DNA from: SLSG01 sp041690235
GTDB taxonomy: Bacteria; Bacteroidota; Bacteroidia; Bacteroidales; UBA7960
Assembly: GCA_041690235.1 (NCBI GenBank)
Contig: JAWLHS010000004.1
Coordinates: forward strand, 1 to 42,638
Direction: 5' to 3'
DNA length: 42,638 bases
This document shows positions 7,341 to 15,960 of the stretch, one piece after another. The notes beneath the pieces were generated by a model, which saw only the letters and a list, made by a program, of their open reading frames with translations, searched no databases and was not told the origin of the DNA. Each line of letters opens with the position of its first letter. The first letter of the stretch is position 1. Made by a program: the position numbers and the translations under genes.

Positions 7341-8849
7341 ATGGAAACCAAAATGAAAGGCCTGGTCAGTGCATACGAACGGCTTGCCGCCAAATGCCCG
7401 GAAAAAGTAGTCGTACCGATACTACTGGGGGCCATTTCATTGCTGTTCATCATTCTGGCCTTTCTTTCCGGGACATTCTCCGGTGGCGGTGATACCATCA
7501 CCCATTACCTGTTTTCACGCTACTCCTGGCAACAACCCCACTTTTTGCTTGACCACTGGGCCAAGCCGGTTTTCACACTGATCAGCTCCCCCTTCGCACA
7601 ATTCGGGCTCAGGGGGGTGGTCATCATGAATATCCTGCTCGGTGTTTTTTCCGCCCTGATCGCATGGGATTTCGCACGCCGGCTTAAAATGGCAAACGCC
7701 TGGATCATTCCTCTGCTGCTTTGCTTTAGCCCCGTTTACACAATGGCAATGCTCTCGGGCCTTACGGAAATCATGTTCGGGTTTTTCCTCATCGCTGCCA
7801 TGTGGTTGTTCGTGAAAGAAAGATTCGTTGCCGGAGCCATTCTGATTGGTTTTTCCTTTCTGGTTCGCACCGAGGGGGTGTTTCTGATCCCGGTTTTTGG
7901 GCTTTTCCTGCTCGCCTTCAGGCGATATAAAGCCCTCCCTTTTTTATTGACCGGCTTCGTTTTTTACAGCATCGTCGGATGGATGTATTTCGGGGATCCG
8001 TTCTGGTTGATTACCCACATGCCCTACCAGGGGGCAACGGATATTTATGGAACGGGGCCTTTGCTGCATTTTGCCCGGCATGCACCGGATTATTTTAACC
8101 CCCTGTTTGCTGCCCTGTTGGTTACCGGAATCATTGCCAACTTTTTTACCGTGGGACGATCGGCGGAAAAATGGCTGGCCGTATTTGTTTTCCTGGTTTA
8201 TTTCATCGCCCACTCATTGATGTGGTGGAGCGGCATCGGGAATTCGCTGGGACTGACAAGGTATATGGCAGCCATGGGTCCGCCGGCGGCCATTGTTTCG
8301 CTCGTCGGGCTCAATGCGGTGATCCGTCTGGGCAAACCGCTTTTCCCGAACAATACGGGAGGGATGCTCCGGACCGCCCTGCTGCTGATCATCGTCCTGG
8401 TGATGGTGCGCTCCCCCTTCAGGACATTGCAAATCCCACAACAGCTTCACGGGATGGATCTGGTGGTAAAACAAGCCACAGACTTCATCAGGGAAGAGGA
8501 ACTCCACCATCAAAAGGTTTACTATTATGATCCCGCGGTGGTGGTGCACCTGGATCTGAATCCTTTTGACGGCATCAGCGCCAGGGAAAGGGTCTTTTCT
8601 AACGAGAATCCCCAGCTGATGATCGAACCGGGAAGTATCGTCATCTGGGATGCGCATTTTGCAGGCAATGGGGGCCTTGATGCCGCCGCCCTGCTCAGCA
8701 GTCCCTTTTTTGAACTGCTTGGACGGTTTACACCGGATGAAGAAATCATCGTGTTTGGCCGCGACTACCAGGTGCTTGTGTTTCAGCGGAATGACAGCCT
8801 GGATGGGACGGAGGGTGACCAGGTCTCCGGCCGGGGCCCCCTTCGATAA
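7341..8849 (+). CDS. GT-C-like polytopic membrane glycosyltransferase (putative)
   Basis: A 502-residue integral membrane protein. The frame is open further upstream but inside the GT2 gene, so the ATG at 7341 is used. About ten hydrophobic helices fill residues 20-370. The first luminal loop holds an acidic motif, SGGGDTITHYL, followed by HWAKPVF; LVRTEGVFLIP comes near residue 180. This arrangement is typical of PMT/ArnT-like and related GT-C transferases that take sugar from polyprenyl phosphate. The last 130 residues are a soluble domain with VYYYDPAVV and IVIWDAHF. It lies 34 bases downstream of the GT2 gene in a likely operon. Acceptor and exact family are not identifiable by eye; a non-enzymatic membrane protein remains possible. 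Confidence 0.7.
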   Translation: METKMKGLVSAYERLAAKCPEKVVVPILLGAISLLFIILAFLSGTFSGGGDTITHYLFSRYSWQQPHFLLDHWAKPVFTLISSPFAQFGLRGVVIMNILLGVFSALIAWDFARRLKMANAWIIPLLLCFSPVYTMAMLSGLTEIMFGFFLIAAMWLFVKERFVAGAILIGFSFLVRTEGVFLIPVFGLFLLAFRRYKALPFLLTGFVFYSIVGWMYFGDPFWLITHMPYQGATDIYGTGPLLHFARHAPDYFNPLFAALLVTGIIANFFTVGRSAEKWLAVFVFLVYFIAHSLMWWSGIGNSLGLTRYMAAMGPPAAIVSLVGLNAVIRLGKPLFPNNTGGMLRTALLLIIVLVMVRSPFRTLQIPQQLHGMDLVVKQATDFIREEELHHQKVYYYDPAVVVHLDLNPFDGISARERVFSNENPQLMIEPGSIVIWDAHFAGNGGLDAAALLSSPFFELLGRFTPDEEIIVFGRDYQVLVFQRNDSLDGTEGDQVSGRGPLR

Positions 8850-8869
8850 GAAAAAAAAGAAAATGCAGC

Positions 8870-8906
8870 ACCGGCGAAAAGATCCCCGGTTCACCCGCCG
8901 GTTTTT
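8870..8906 (+). terminator. Possible rho-independent terminator after the GT-C-like gene
   Basis: ACCGGCG (8870-8876) pairs with CGCCGGT (8896-8902), followed by a short T-run. The loop is long (19 bases), so this is weaker than the other terminators in the window. Confidence 0.4.
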
Positions 8907-8908
8907 CG

Positions 8909-8916
8909 TAAATTCG
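8909..8916 (+). promoter_or_regulatory. Candidate -7 promoter box for dnaG
   Basis: TAAATTCG is one mismatch from TAnnTTTG and lies 16 bases ahead of the dnaG ATG. Tentative; it would give a very short leader. Confidence 0.3.
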
Positions 8917-8932
8917 TAGCAAATTACTCCCC

Positions 8933-10888
8933 ATGATTACCCGCGACACCATCGATAAAATTCTGGATGCCACACGCATTGATGAGGTGGTCGGGGAGTT
9001 TGTCAACCTGAAGAAACGGGGAACAAACCTTTTGGGGCTCTGTCCGTTCCACGATGAAAAAACCCCTTCGTTTTCGGTTTCGGTGCCCAAGGGCATCTAC
9101 AAGTGTTTTGGCTGCGGGAAGGGGGGTGATGCCGTCAGTTTCCTGATGGAACACGAGCATTATACCTATCCGGAAGCCCTGAAGTACCTGGCGCGTAAGT
9201 ACGGCATTGAAATCGAAGAAGAACGGCCCAGCCCGGAGCAACAGGAGGCCATCGACGAAAAAGAAAGCCTGTTTAACCTGTCTGCTTTTGCACAGAAATT
9301 CTACCAGGAACAGTTGCACGACACAGAAGAGGGGAAGTCCGTCGGACTCACTTACCTGAAGGAAAGGGGATACACCCTGGATACCATGCGCAAATTCGGA
9401 CTGGGATATGCGCTGAACCGATGGGACGCTTTTACACAAACCGCCCTGAAAAGCGGCTACAAAAAGGAATACCTGGAAAAGACCAGTTTATGTAAGTCGA
9501 AAGACCACCAGATGTACGATACCTTCCGCGGAAGGATCGTCTTCCCCATTCATAACCTGTCGGGGAGGGTGCTTGGTTTCGGCGCACGGATCCTTGGGTC
9601 GGAAAAAAACAAACCCAAATACATCAATTCGGCCGAGAGCGACATCTACCACAAAAGCAAGGTGCTGTATGGCTTGTTTTTCGCCAAGAGCGCCATGGCC
9701 GCCCAGGACAATTGTTACCTGGTCGAAGGATATACCGATGTGATCTCCATGCACCAGGCCGGCATTGAGAATGTAATTGCCTCTTCCGGAACCGCCCTCT
9801 CGGGTGATCAGGTGAAGCTGATCAGGCGGTATACCTCCAACATCACCCTGCTGTTCGACGGTGACCCGGCTGGGATCAAGGCCGCCTTCAGGGGCATTGA
9901 CATGATACTTGAAGAGGGACTGAATGTGCGCATTGTGCTGTTCCCCGACGGGGAGGATCCCGATTCATTTGCCCGGACCAAGCGGCCCGTCGAAGTAAAA
10001 GCCTTTATTCAGGACCAGGCAAACGATTTTATTTCCTTTAAAACCCGCCTGTTACTGGGGGAAACCCGGAACGACCCCATTAAGAAAGCGGGACTGATCC
10101 GGGAGATTGCCCGGACCATCAGCCTGATTCCTGAGCCCATCGCACGAACCCTGTATGTGCAAAAATGCGCCGACCTGATGAAGGTGGAAGAAAAACTGCT
10201 GGTCACAGAGGTCAACAAACTCAGAAGGAACAAATTCACCGGGCAGACGCAGCCAAGGCAGGATGAAGCGCCGGCGGCAGCCCCTTTATCCGACAGGCAA
10301 CAGGATTTTTCTGATTCGAACGACTGGCAGGAAAAAGAGATCATTCGCATCTTACTGAACCACGGAGACAAGGAGATCAACTTCGAGGTGGAAAACGAGG
10401 ACAAGCACATGGAGACGGTTTCGTCAAAGGTGATGCATTATGTGGTGCAGGACATCCTTGACGATAAGCTGGACTTCGAAAACCCCCAGTGCAAAGCCAT
10501 TTTTGAAGCCTTTGCCGGGTCGCTTAAAACGGGTTTTGCACCAGGCAAACAGACATTCCTGAATCATCCCGATGAAAAAATCAAGACCCTTGCCATTGAC
10601 CTGCAGACCACGCCTTACACATTCAGCAGCAATTGGGAAGACCGCCACAGGATCTATGTGAGTTCGGAAGAAGAGGTCCTGAAAACCGTGGTCATTGAAG
10701 CGGTTTATTCCTTTAAACTGAAAAAACTGGAGAAAATGATCATGGCCAACCAGAAACTGATGAAGGATCAGGCGGAATCAGGCGCACCCAGCCAGGAAAC
10801 CCTCCTGAAGCTAATGGAAACGGACCGATCATTAAAAACAATTCGCAGTGCATTTGCCAGGGCATTGAACCGGGTGGTTACAAAATAA
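8933..10888 (+). CDS. dnaG: DNA primase DnaG
   Basis: A 651-residue primase that makes RNA primers for replication. The N-terminal CHC2 zinc finger has Cys37, His40, Cys58 and Cys61 (LCPFHDEKTPSFSV ... KCFGCGKGGD). The catalytic core follows, with RGRIVFPIHN near 199-208 and GFGARIL near 215-221. The TOPRIM metal site shows LVEGYTDV (Glu265) and LLFDGDPAG (Asp309, Asp311). The region after about residue 430 is a Q/P-rich linker and a helical C-terminal domain for helicase binding, poorly conserved as usual. The ATG at 8933 puts the zinc finger at the expected distance. All key residues are present. It stands alone, about 100 bases ahead of the ABC ATPase gene. Confidence 0.97.
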   Translation: MITRDTIDKILDATRIDEVVGEFVNLKKRGTNLLGLCPFHDEKTPSFSVSVPKGIYKCFGCGKGGDAVSFLMEHEHYTYPEALKYLARKYGIEIEEERPSPEQQEAIDEKESLFNLSAFAQKFYQEQLHDTEEGKSVGLTYLKERGYTLDTMRKFGLGYALNRWDAFTQTALKSGYKKEYLEKTSLCKSKDHQMYDTFRGRIVFPIHNLSGRVLGFGARILGSEKNKPKYINSAESDIYHKSKVLYGLFFAKSAMAAQDNCYLVEGYTDVISMHQAGIENVIASSGTALSGDQVKLIRRYTSNITLLFDGDPAGIKAAFRGIDMILEEGLNVRIVLFPDGEDPDSFARTKRPVEVKAFIQDQANDFISFKTRLLLGETRNDPIKKAGLIREIARTISLIPEPIARTLYVQKCADLMKVEEKLLVTEVNKLRRNKFTGQTQPRQDEAPAAAPLSDRQQDFSDSNDWQEKEIIRILLNHGDKEINFEVENEDKHMETVSSKVMHYVVQDILDDKLDFENPQCKAIFEAFAGSLKTGFAPGKQTFLNHPDEKIKTLAIDLQTTPYTFSSNWEDRHRIYVSSEEEVLKTVVIEAVYSFKLKKLEKMIMANQKLMKDQAESGAPSQETLLKLMETDRSLKTIRSAFARALNRVVTK

Positions 10889-10989
10889 CCCGATCGCTTC
10901 CGGGCTGCCCTTGAGATTCGGGCGCTGAAACCCACCGGAGCCGACAAGAACGAATAACATTATATGAACAAGGGGGTGTCGATTTTACC

Positions 10990-11679
10990 ATGAAAATCAT
11001 ACAAACCAATGGGCTCACCAAGATTTACAATCAACAGTCCGTTCCGGTCAGGGCGCTGAACAATGTAAACCTGGCATTCGAGGAAGGTGAGTTCACTGCC
11101 ATTGTTGGTCCCTCGGGCAGTGGCAAAACCACTTTTCTGAACATGATCGGCGGATTGGACAAACCCACCGAAGGGCGGATTTTCATCGGGAATACGGAAA
11201 TTTCCGCCCTGTCCGATTCCAAATTGATTGATTTCAGAGGAAAGAACATCGGTTTCGTTTTCCAGGCCTACAATTTGTTGCCTGTCTTGACGGCAAAAGA
11301 AAATGTTTCATTCATCATGCTCCTGCAAAAGGCCGGAAAAAAGCAAATGGAGGAGCGGGCCAGGGAGCTTATGAAGCAAGTCGGACTGGAAGACAAAATG
11401 GACGAGCGGCCTGCCAGACTTTCAGGGGGACAACAGCAGCGGGTGGCCGTGGCCAGGGCGCTGGCCTCAAGGCCCCGGTTTATCCTTGCCGATGAGCCCA
11501 CGGCCAATCTGGATACAGAATCTGCCTTCAGGCTTCTGGATATAATGGCCAGGCTCAATAAGGAAGAAAACATCACATTGCTTTTCTCCACCCACGACCA
11601 GCGGGTCATTGACCGGGCAAGAAGGGTGATCACCCTGGTCGACGGAGGGGTCGATAAGGACGAATGTTTTGACCGGTAA
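10990..11679 (+). CDS. LolD/MacB-type ABC transporter ATP-binding protein
   Basis: A 229-residue ATPase with Walker A GPSGSGKT (40-47), Q-loop FVFQAYNLLP (near 89-98), signature LSGGQQQRV (144-152), Walker B FILADEPTANLD (164-175) and the switch histidine in LLFSTHDQRV. The sequence is of the LolD/MacB/FtsE class, which drives lipoprotein sorting, efflux or mechanotransmission through FtsX-fold permeases. No permease gene is beside it: upstream is dnaG, downstream the patatin-like gene. A MacB-like permease without an ATPase lies at 36296-37543 in this window, but pairing the two is a guess. Cytoplasmic face of the inner membrane. The substrate is not predictable. Confidence 0.9.
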   Translation: MKIIQTNGLTKIYNQQSVPVRALNNVNLAFEEGEFTAIVGPSGSGKTTFLNMIGGLDKPTEGRIFIGNTEISALSDSKLIDFRGKNIGFVFQAYNLLPVLTAKENVSFIMLLQKAGKKQMEERARELMKQVGLEDKMDERPARLSGGQQQRVAVARALASRPRFILADEPTANLDTESAFRLLDIMARLNKEENITLLFSTHDQRVIDRARRVITLVDGGVDKDECFDR

Positions 11680-11845
11680 AAACTTTCTTTCCAAATGCTG
11701 GTGGTTTGGTACAATATGTGATAGCAATACAACAGCTTACCCCCCAGCCGGGGTTCTAATAAACGTTCCAAAATTTTGAGAAAAGGGTGATGGAGGAAAC
11801 CCGCTCCGGCTTCCAGGGGATTATTGAATCTGGTCGAATACTGAA

Positions 11846-14287
11846 ATGGACAACTTAAATCAACACATACGGATTATCCCGGCCCTGGAAAACAACTTCA
11901 GGCGCACTTCTTCCTTATTTTCCGGAGGGGGGGAAGAAAAGCAGGGGCGGGTGTTGGTCGGCTTACTCCGGTTGGTTATTCTTGCCTTGCTGATGTTTTT
12001 TGTGCTGACCGCCGGGGCAACTGCATCCGCACAGGACGGGAAACGAAGCAGTGTTGGTGTGGTGCTCAGCGGGGGAGGCGCCAAGGGACTGGCACATATC
12101 GGTGTGCTGAAAGCCCTTGAGGAATATGAAGTTCCCATTGATTTTATCGCAGGCACCTCCATAGGAGCCATCATCGGTGGTATGTACGCAGCCGGGTTCT
12201 CTCCGCTGGAAATTGAAGAAATCGTCCACTCCGAAGCCTTTCGCAATGCTTCCACAGGCCATATCAGCGAAGAATACACCTATTTTTTTTTTGAACAAGA
12301 TCCCGACCCGGCCTGGTTCAGCCTCCATTATGGCTGGGAAGACAGGCTGGAACCCCAGAATGTCCTCCGTCAAAACTTCCCTTCCAATATCGTTTCCCCA
12401 TTTTTGATGGATTTCCTTTTTATGGAATTTCTTTCCCCGGCTTCGGCAGCCGCGGGAAATGATTTCGATGAATTGCTCATTCCCTTCAGGTGTGTGGCCA
12501 CCGACATTGAGGGCCGCAAGGCGGTAATATTCCGCAACGGAAACCTGGCCGATGCCATCAGGGCTTCCATGACCTTTCCCTTCTATTTCCAGCCAATCAC
12601 AGTAGACGGGAAGCTGATGATGGACGGGGGCATGTACAATAACTTTCCTGCCGACATATTGTATGAAGATTTTCATCCGGACGTGATGATCGGCTGCGTG
12701 GTATCGGAAAACCCCGAACCCCCGACCCGTGATGACGTGGTCTTACAGCTGCAAAACCTTTTGCAGCATCCAAGCAGTTATGAGCTCCCCTCAGGGCGAT
12801 CGGTCCTTATAGAACCCGATGTCCCCCAAATATCGGTAACCGATTTCAGCCACAGCCAATCCCTGATCAAGCTGGGGTACGAGGCGACCATCGGGAAAAT
12901 GGAGGAGATTCACGCCAGCATCAACGGCCGCATGCCGGTCGACCATCTGAAAAAAAAAAGGGACGCTTTCCGTGAAGAAAAGCCAGAGCCGGTGGTCCAG
13001 GATGTAAGCATCGACGGACTGGAGATTGGCACCCTGGAGTACGTGATGAAGCTGCTTAAAGATGAGCCGGGCCCCATTACCCTGGATCAGATGAAGGAAA
13101 GGTACCTGATGATGCTCTCGCACAACCGCTTCGATTATGTCTATCCCCGCCTGATGCTGGACCCCGAAACCGGTTATTTCGATTTCTGTCTCGAGATGGA
13201 AAAAAGCAGGGAGTTCTACCGATCCATAGGAGGGAATGTCTCCTCACAAAACATCAACCATCTGTTCTCCAGGTTTCAATTCCAGAAGCTCCAACGAAAC
13301 CCCATTTCCCTGGCCAGCAACATTTATCTGGGAAACTTTTACAATAGCGGAACCCTTTCGGCCAGAATCGACTTTCCAAGAAGTATTCCCTTCTATATGA
13401 ATGTATACGGAGCATACAGCCGGTGGAAGTTCACCGACAATACCCTGTTTTTTTTTGAAGAACAGAAACCTTCCTTCCTGTCTCAGAGAGAAACCCTGTT
13501 GGAATTGCGGGGCGGGGTCGCAGTGGGGAATCACGGTAAATTCGAAATGGGCGGATTCTGGGCCGATTTAAAAGATCAATATTATAACACAGCCCTTTTT
13601 ACCCGGTCCGACACCATGGACATGACCGGCTTCTCGCCCCTTGTGGCATTCTTTACCTACGAGACAAACACACTGAACCGGAAACAATACGCCAACAAAG
13701 GAACCTTTTTCAACCTCACCCTTCGTTATGTCAGCGGGAAGGAAACCCATCGTCCGGGCAGCACAAGTCTGATTGACCGGCGATCACAAACCCGTCATTC
13801 CTGGATGGAATTATCCCTGAACTACAAAAACTACTTTTTACCCGGAAGCCGCTTCAACCCGGGATTCGTGACGGAGCTGTTCCTCAGCAACCGCCCGGTG
13901 TTCGCCAATTATGCGTCCAGCATGATCATGGCAAAGCAATTCAACCCTTTCCCCCTTGCAACGACACGGTTTCTGCCCGAATTCAGGGCAAATCATTACC
14001 TGGCGGCGGGCTTCAAATCGATTTACTCCCTGACAAGGACGGCCAATCTGCAGGCCGAAGCCTACTTCTTTCAGCCACTACGTTTTATCAGTCCGGGGGT
14101 TATGCAGGAAGCATTTTACAGAACATTTTCCAACGACGCCAGAATCATCGGAAACCTGGCCTTTGTATACCACACCCCTCCGGGTCCCCTCAGCATCAGT
14201 TATTCCTATTTCTACGGGCAGGAAGACCCCTGGGTCCTCATGATTAATTTTGGTTACATCCTGTTTAACCGCCAGGCCTTTATGTAA
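11846..14287 (+). CDS. Patatin-like phospholipase with POTRA and outer-membrane beta-barrel domains
   Basis: An 813-residue two-part protein. After a long N-terminus and a hydrophobic signal segment (about 37-62, ending near ASAQ), the patatin domain has the oxyanion loop SGGGAKG (75-81), nucleophile motif GTSIG (103-107, Ser105) and the catalytic Asp260 in DGGMYNN, a complete Ser-Asp dyad. Residues 390-465 resemble a POTRA domain, and the remainder alternates like a BamA/surface-antigen barrel with a hydrophobic C-terminal strand ending in Phe-Met. This is the plan of PlpD-like (type Vd) proteins, in which the barrel places the lipase at or outside the outer membrane. The first 35 residues are unusual before a signal peptide; a GTG at 11951 is an alternative start. 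It likely hydrolyses phospholipid or lipid esters. Confidence 0.88.
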   Translation: MDNLNQHIRIIPALENNFRRTSSLFSGGGEEKQGRVLVGLLRLVILALLMFFVLTAGATASAQDGKRSSVGVVLSGGGAKGLAHIGVLKALEEYEVPIDFIAGTSIGAIIGGMYAAGFSPLEIEEIVHSEAFRNASTGHISEEYTYFFFEQDPDPAWFSLHYGWEDRLEPQNVLRQNFPSNIVSPFLMDFLFMEFLSPASAAAGNDFDELLIPFRCVATDIEGRKAVIFRNGNLADAIRASMTFPFYFQPITVDGKLMMDGGMYNNFPADILYEDFHPDVMIGCVVSENPEPPTRDDVVLQLQNLLQHPSSYELPSGRSVLIEPDVPQISVTDFSHSQSLIKLGYEATIGKMEEIHASINGRMPVDHLKKKRDAFREEKPEPVVQDVSIDGLEIGTLEYVMKLLKDEPGPITLDQMKERYLMMLSHNRFDYVYPRLMLDPETGYFDFCLEMEKSREFYRSIGGNVSSQNINHLFSRFQFQKLQRNPISLASNIYLGNFYNSGTLSARIDFPRSIPFYMNVYGAYSRWKFTDNTLFFFEEQKPSFLSQRETLLELRGGVAVGNHGKFEMGGFWADLKDQYYNTALFTRSDTMDMTGFSPLVAFFTYETNTLNRKQYANKGTFFNLTLRYVSGKETHRPGSTSLIDRRSQTRHSWMELSLNYKNYFLPGSRFNPGFVTELFLSNRPVFANYASSMIMAKQFNPFPLATTRFLPEFRANHYLAAGFKSIYSLTRTANLQAEAYFFQPLRFISPGVMQEAFYRTFSNDARIIGNLAFVYHTPPGPLSISYSYFYGQEDPWVLMINFGYILFNRQAFM

Positions 14288-14452
14288 ACGAAAGTACGGC
14301 TTGCACGCTGGCGGACACCACTGCATCAAACCGTACAGTATTTTTCAAATATTCTAAACATCTGTTTATTAACTATCTTTTTTTTAAAGCTTTATGTTAT
14401 TTGGCTCGATTATTGATAAAATTATGCCAATTAATCATAAAACAAGCATACC

Positions 14453-15199
14453 ATGAAAACAAGATTAGACAACCGCCATTCTTTTCCCATTATCCTGGGA
14501 ACACTCATGCTCCTGTTTCTCTCCATGAGCTCCTGCATCAAGCCAGATTACTTCCCCTGCATCAGACCCAATGGTTTGATTACTGAAGAGACGAGAATAA
14601 CCCCGGCTTTTGAGGGGGTTGAACTACGGCTGCACGGACAGGTCTTTATTGAACACGGCCCATCCCACAGTATTGTCATTGAAACTTCTGAAAATCTGCT
14701 TGGGTACATACAGACCCGGGTTTCAGCGGGTAAACTGATCATTGAGCAAGACCGTTGTATGCGCTGCAGGATGGACGACATCAACATTTATATCACCATG
14801 CCCATGCTGAATACCGTGAACCTGGCCGGATCGGGAAGGATGATTCTGGAAGATGAATGGGACCCTGACCAGGTCTGGATCAATGTGAGCGGTTCGGGAG
14901 AGGTTTCCGGGACATTCACCAGCGAACAGATGCACACCAGGATATCCGGATCCGGCAATGTTCTTCTCGAAGGGAAAACGATTGAACACACAATGAACAT
15001 CAGCGGGTCCGGACAGGTAAACGGTACAGGCATGGAGTGCGAAGTGGCTGAGGTGCGCATCAGCGGATCCGGAAATGCAAAGATCAAGGTGAGCCAACAC
15101 CTGGAAGCCAGGATCACCGGCAGCGGTAGCATTTATTTCTGGGGAGATCCCACCGTAAGTTCAAGCATTTCAGGAACCGGAAAACTCGTCAAGCATTAA
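14453..15199 (+). CDS. GIN-domain (DUF2807) lipoprotein, first of three
   Basis: A 248-residue protein with a signal peptide and a possible lipobox (LSMSSC), followed by a DUF2807 'head GIN' domain. The second half is a repeat of about 18-21 residues, each unit ending in a Ser/Thr-Gly-Ser-Gly turn: AGSGRM, VSGSGEV, ISGSGNV, ISGSGQV, ISGSGNA, ITGSGSI, ISGTGKL. That spacing fits a right-handed beta-helix with one glycine turn per coil. The family is annotated as a putative autotransporter-adhesin head, but no function is proven. Two further GIN proteins lie at 17962-18705 and 18750-20195. The A+T-rich upstream region (14340-14450) probably holds a promoter, though I see no clean consensus. It would be attached to a membrane by its lipid, or secreted if the lipobox is not used. 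Confidence 0.85.
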   Translation: MKTRLDNRHSFPIILGTLMLLFLSMSSCIKPDYFPCIRPNGLITEETRITPAFEGVELRLHGQVFIEHGPSHSIVIETSENLLGYIQTRVSAGKLIIEQDRCMRCRMDDINIYITMPMLNTVNLAGSGRMILEDEWDPDQVWINVSGSGEVSGTFTSEQMHTRISGSGNVLLEGKTIEHTMNISGSGQVNGTGMECEVAEVRISGSGNAKIKVSQHLEARITGSGSIYFWGDPTVSSSISGTGKLVKH

Positions 15200-15310
15200 T
15201 TAAGTTTTGTTTTAATCCAAAGTTTCCTGATATTTACCCAAATTTTAAAATACTGAATTTCAGCATTTTAAACACTTGTTTATCAGGAAGGAAATCTTCA
15301 ATATCTCACA

Positions 15311-15835
15311 ATGAACGTCAATTATAAGATCAGAAAGGCCTTGGTTTCCGACAAAGTTCAGATTCAGAGCCTTTTCCGGGAATCACTTGCCGGGAGAAAG
15401 AAAATTATTCATGCCTCCCTCATTGATGCCGGTTACCTGGAAGAGTTTGTCGACAAGGTGATCGCCCTGGGCAATATGCTTGTGGTCGAAAACGGCGATC
15501 ACGAACTGGCCCTGATCGGAGAGGTTCATGATTATTCCACCCTGGGAAGTCCATCAGGCGGTTTTAAAGAGATCGCTTTCGTTTCAGGCCCCGCATCCGG
15601 GCAGTCCGAAAGGGAAACTGCCCTGGTAAACTGGCTTTTCCGGGAAATCCAAAGGCATTACCGCGAGGTATTCCGCGTTGAAGTCACCACCCCCATCCGC
15701 AACCAGGCCGCTGTGGATTTTTACAAAAAACTGGGGCTGACCCTGGGGGGCAACTACTCAGGCCGCCTGAAAAACACCAGTTCAGGATCTTACCCGATGG
15801 TCCCGCTTTCCTGGATCAATCCTTCTTTTAACTAA
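15311..15835 (+). CDS. GNAT-family N-acetyltransferase
   Basis: A 174-residue protein. The start YKIRKALVSDKVQIQSLF is the usual first strand and helix of GNAT enzymes, and the C-terminal NQAAVDFYKKLGL is the typical final motif (N-x-x-A-x-x-F-Y-x-x-x-G). The central acetyl-CoA loop (R/Q-x-x-G-x-G/A) is degenerate: the corresponding stretch reads SGPASGQSERETALVNWL. It therefore may be an active acetyltransferase with a divergent loop or a non-canonical member. Cytoplasmic. It sits alone between GIN1 and the cyclophilin gene and is followed by a strong terminator. The substrate is unknown. Confidence 0.7.
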   Translation: MNVNYKIRKALVSDKVQIQSLFRESLAGRKKIIHASLIDAGYLEEFVDKVIALGNMLVVENGDHELALIGEVHDYSTLGSPSGGFKEIAFVSGPASGQSERETALVNWLFREIQRHYREVFRVEVTTPIRNQAAVDFYKKLGLTLGGNYSGRLKNTSSGSYPMVPLSWINPSFN

Positions 15836-15881
15836 AGGCGCATCATTTTTTACCCGGGAATTTTCCCACAAACAAAAGAAC

Positions 15882-15907
15882 CGGGCCGCCAAGGCCCGTT
15901 TTTTTTG
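15882..15907 (+). terminator. Rho-independent terminator after the GNAT gene
   Basis: CGGGCC (15882-15887), loop GCCAA, GGCCCG (15893-15898), then a run of nine T. It ends transcription before the cyclophilin promoter. Confidence 0.85.
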
Positions 15908-15938
15908 TTTGAAGGTAGCCGCATTCTTTATAACTTTG
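15908..15938 (+). promoter_or_regulatory. Bacteroidota promoter (-33/-7) for the cyclophilin gene
   Basis: TTTG at 15908-15911 and TAACTTTG at 15931-15938, 19 bases apart, match both halves of the TTTG/TAnnTTTG consensus. This is the best promoter in the window and lies 22 bases ahead of the ATG at 15961. The -33 box touches the T-run of the preceding terminator. Confidence 0.75.
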
Positions 15939-15960
15939 GGGGTTCAAAAAAAACAACCCT

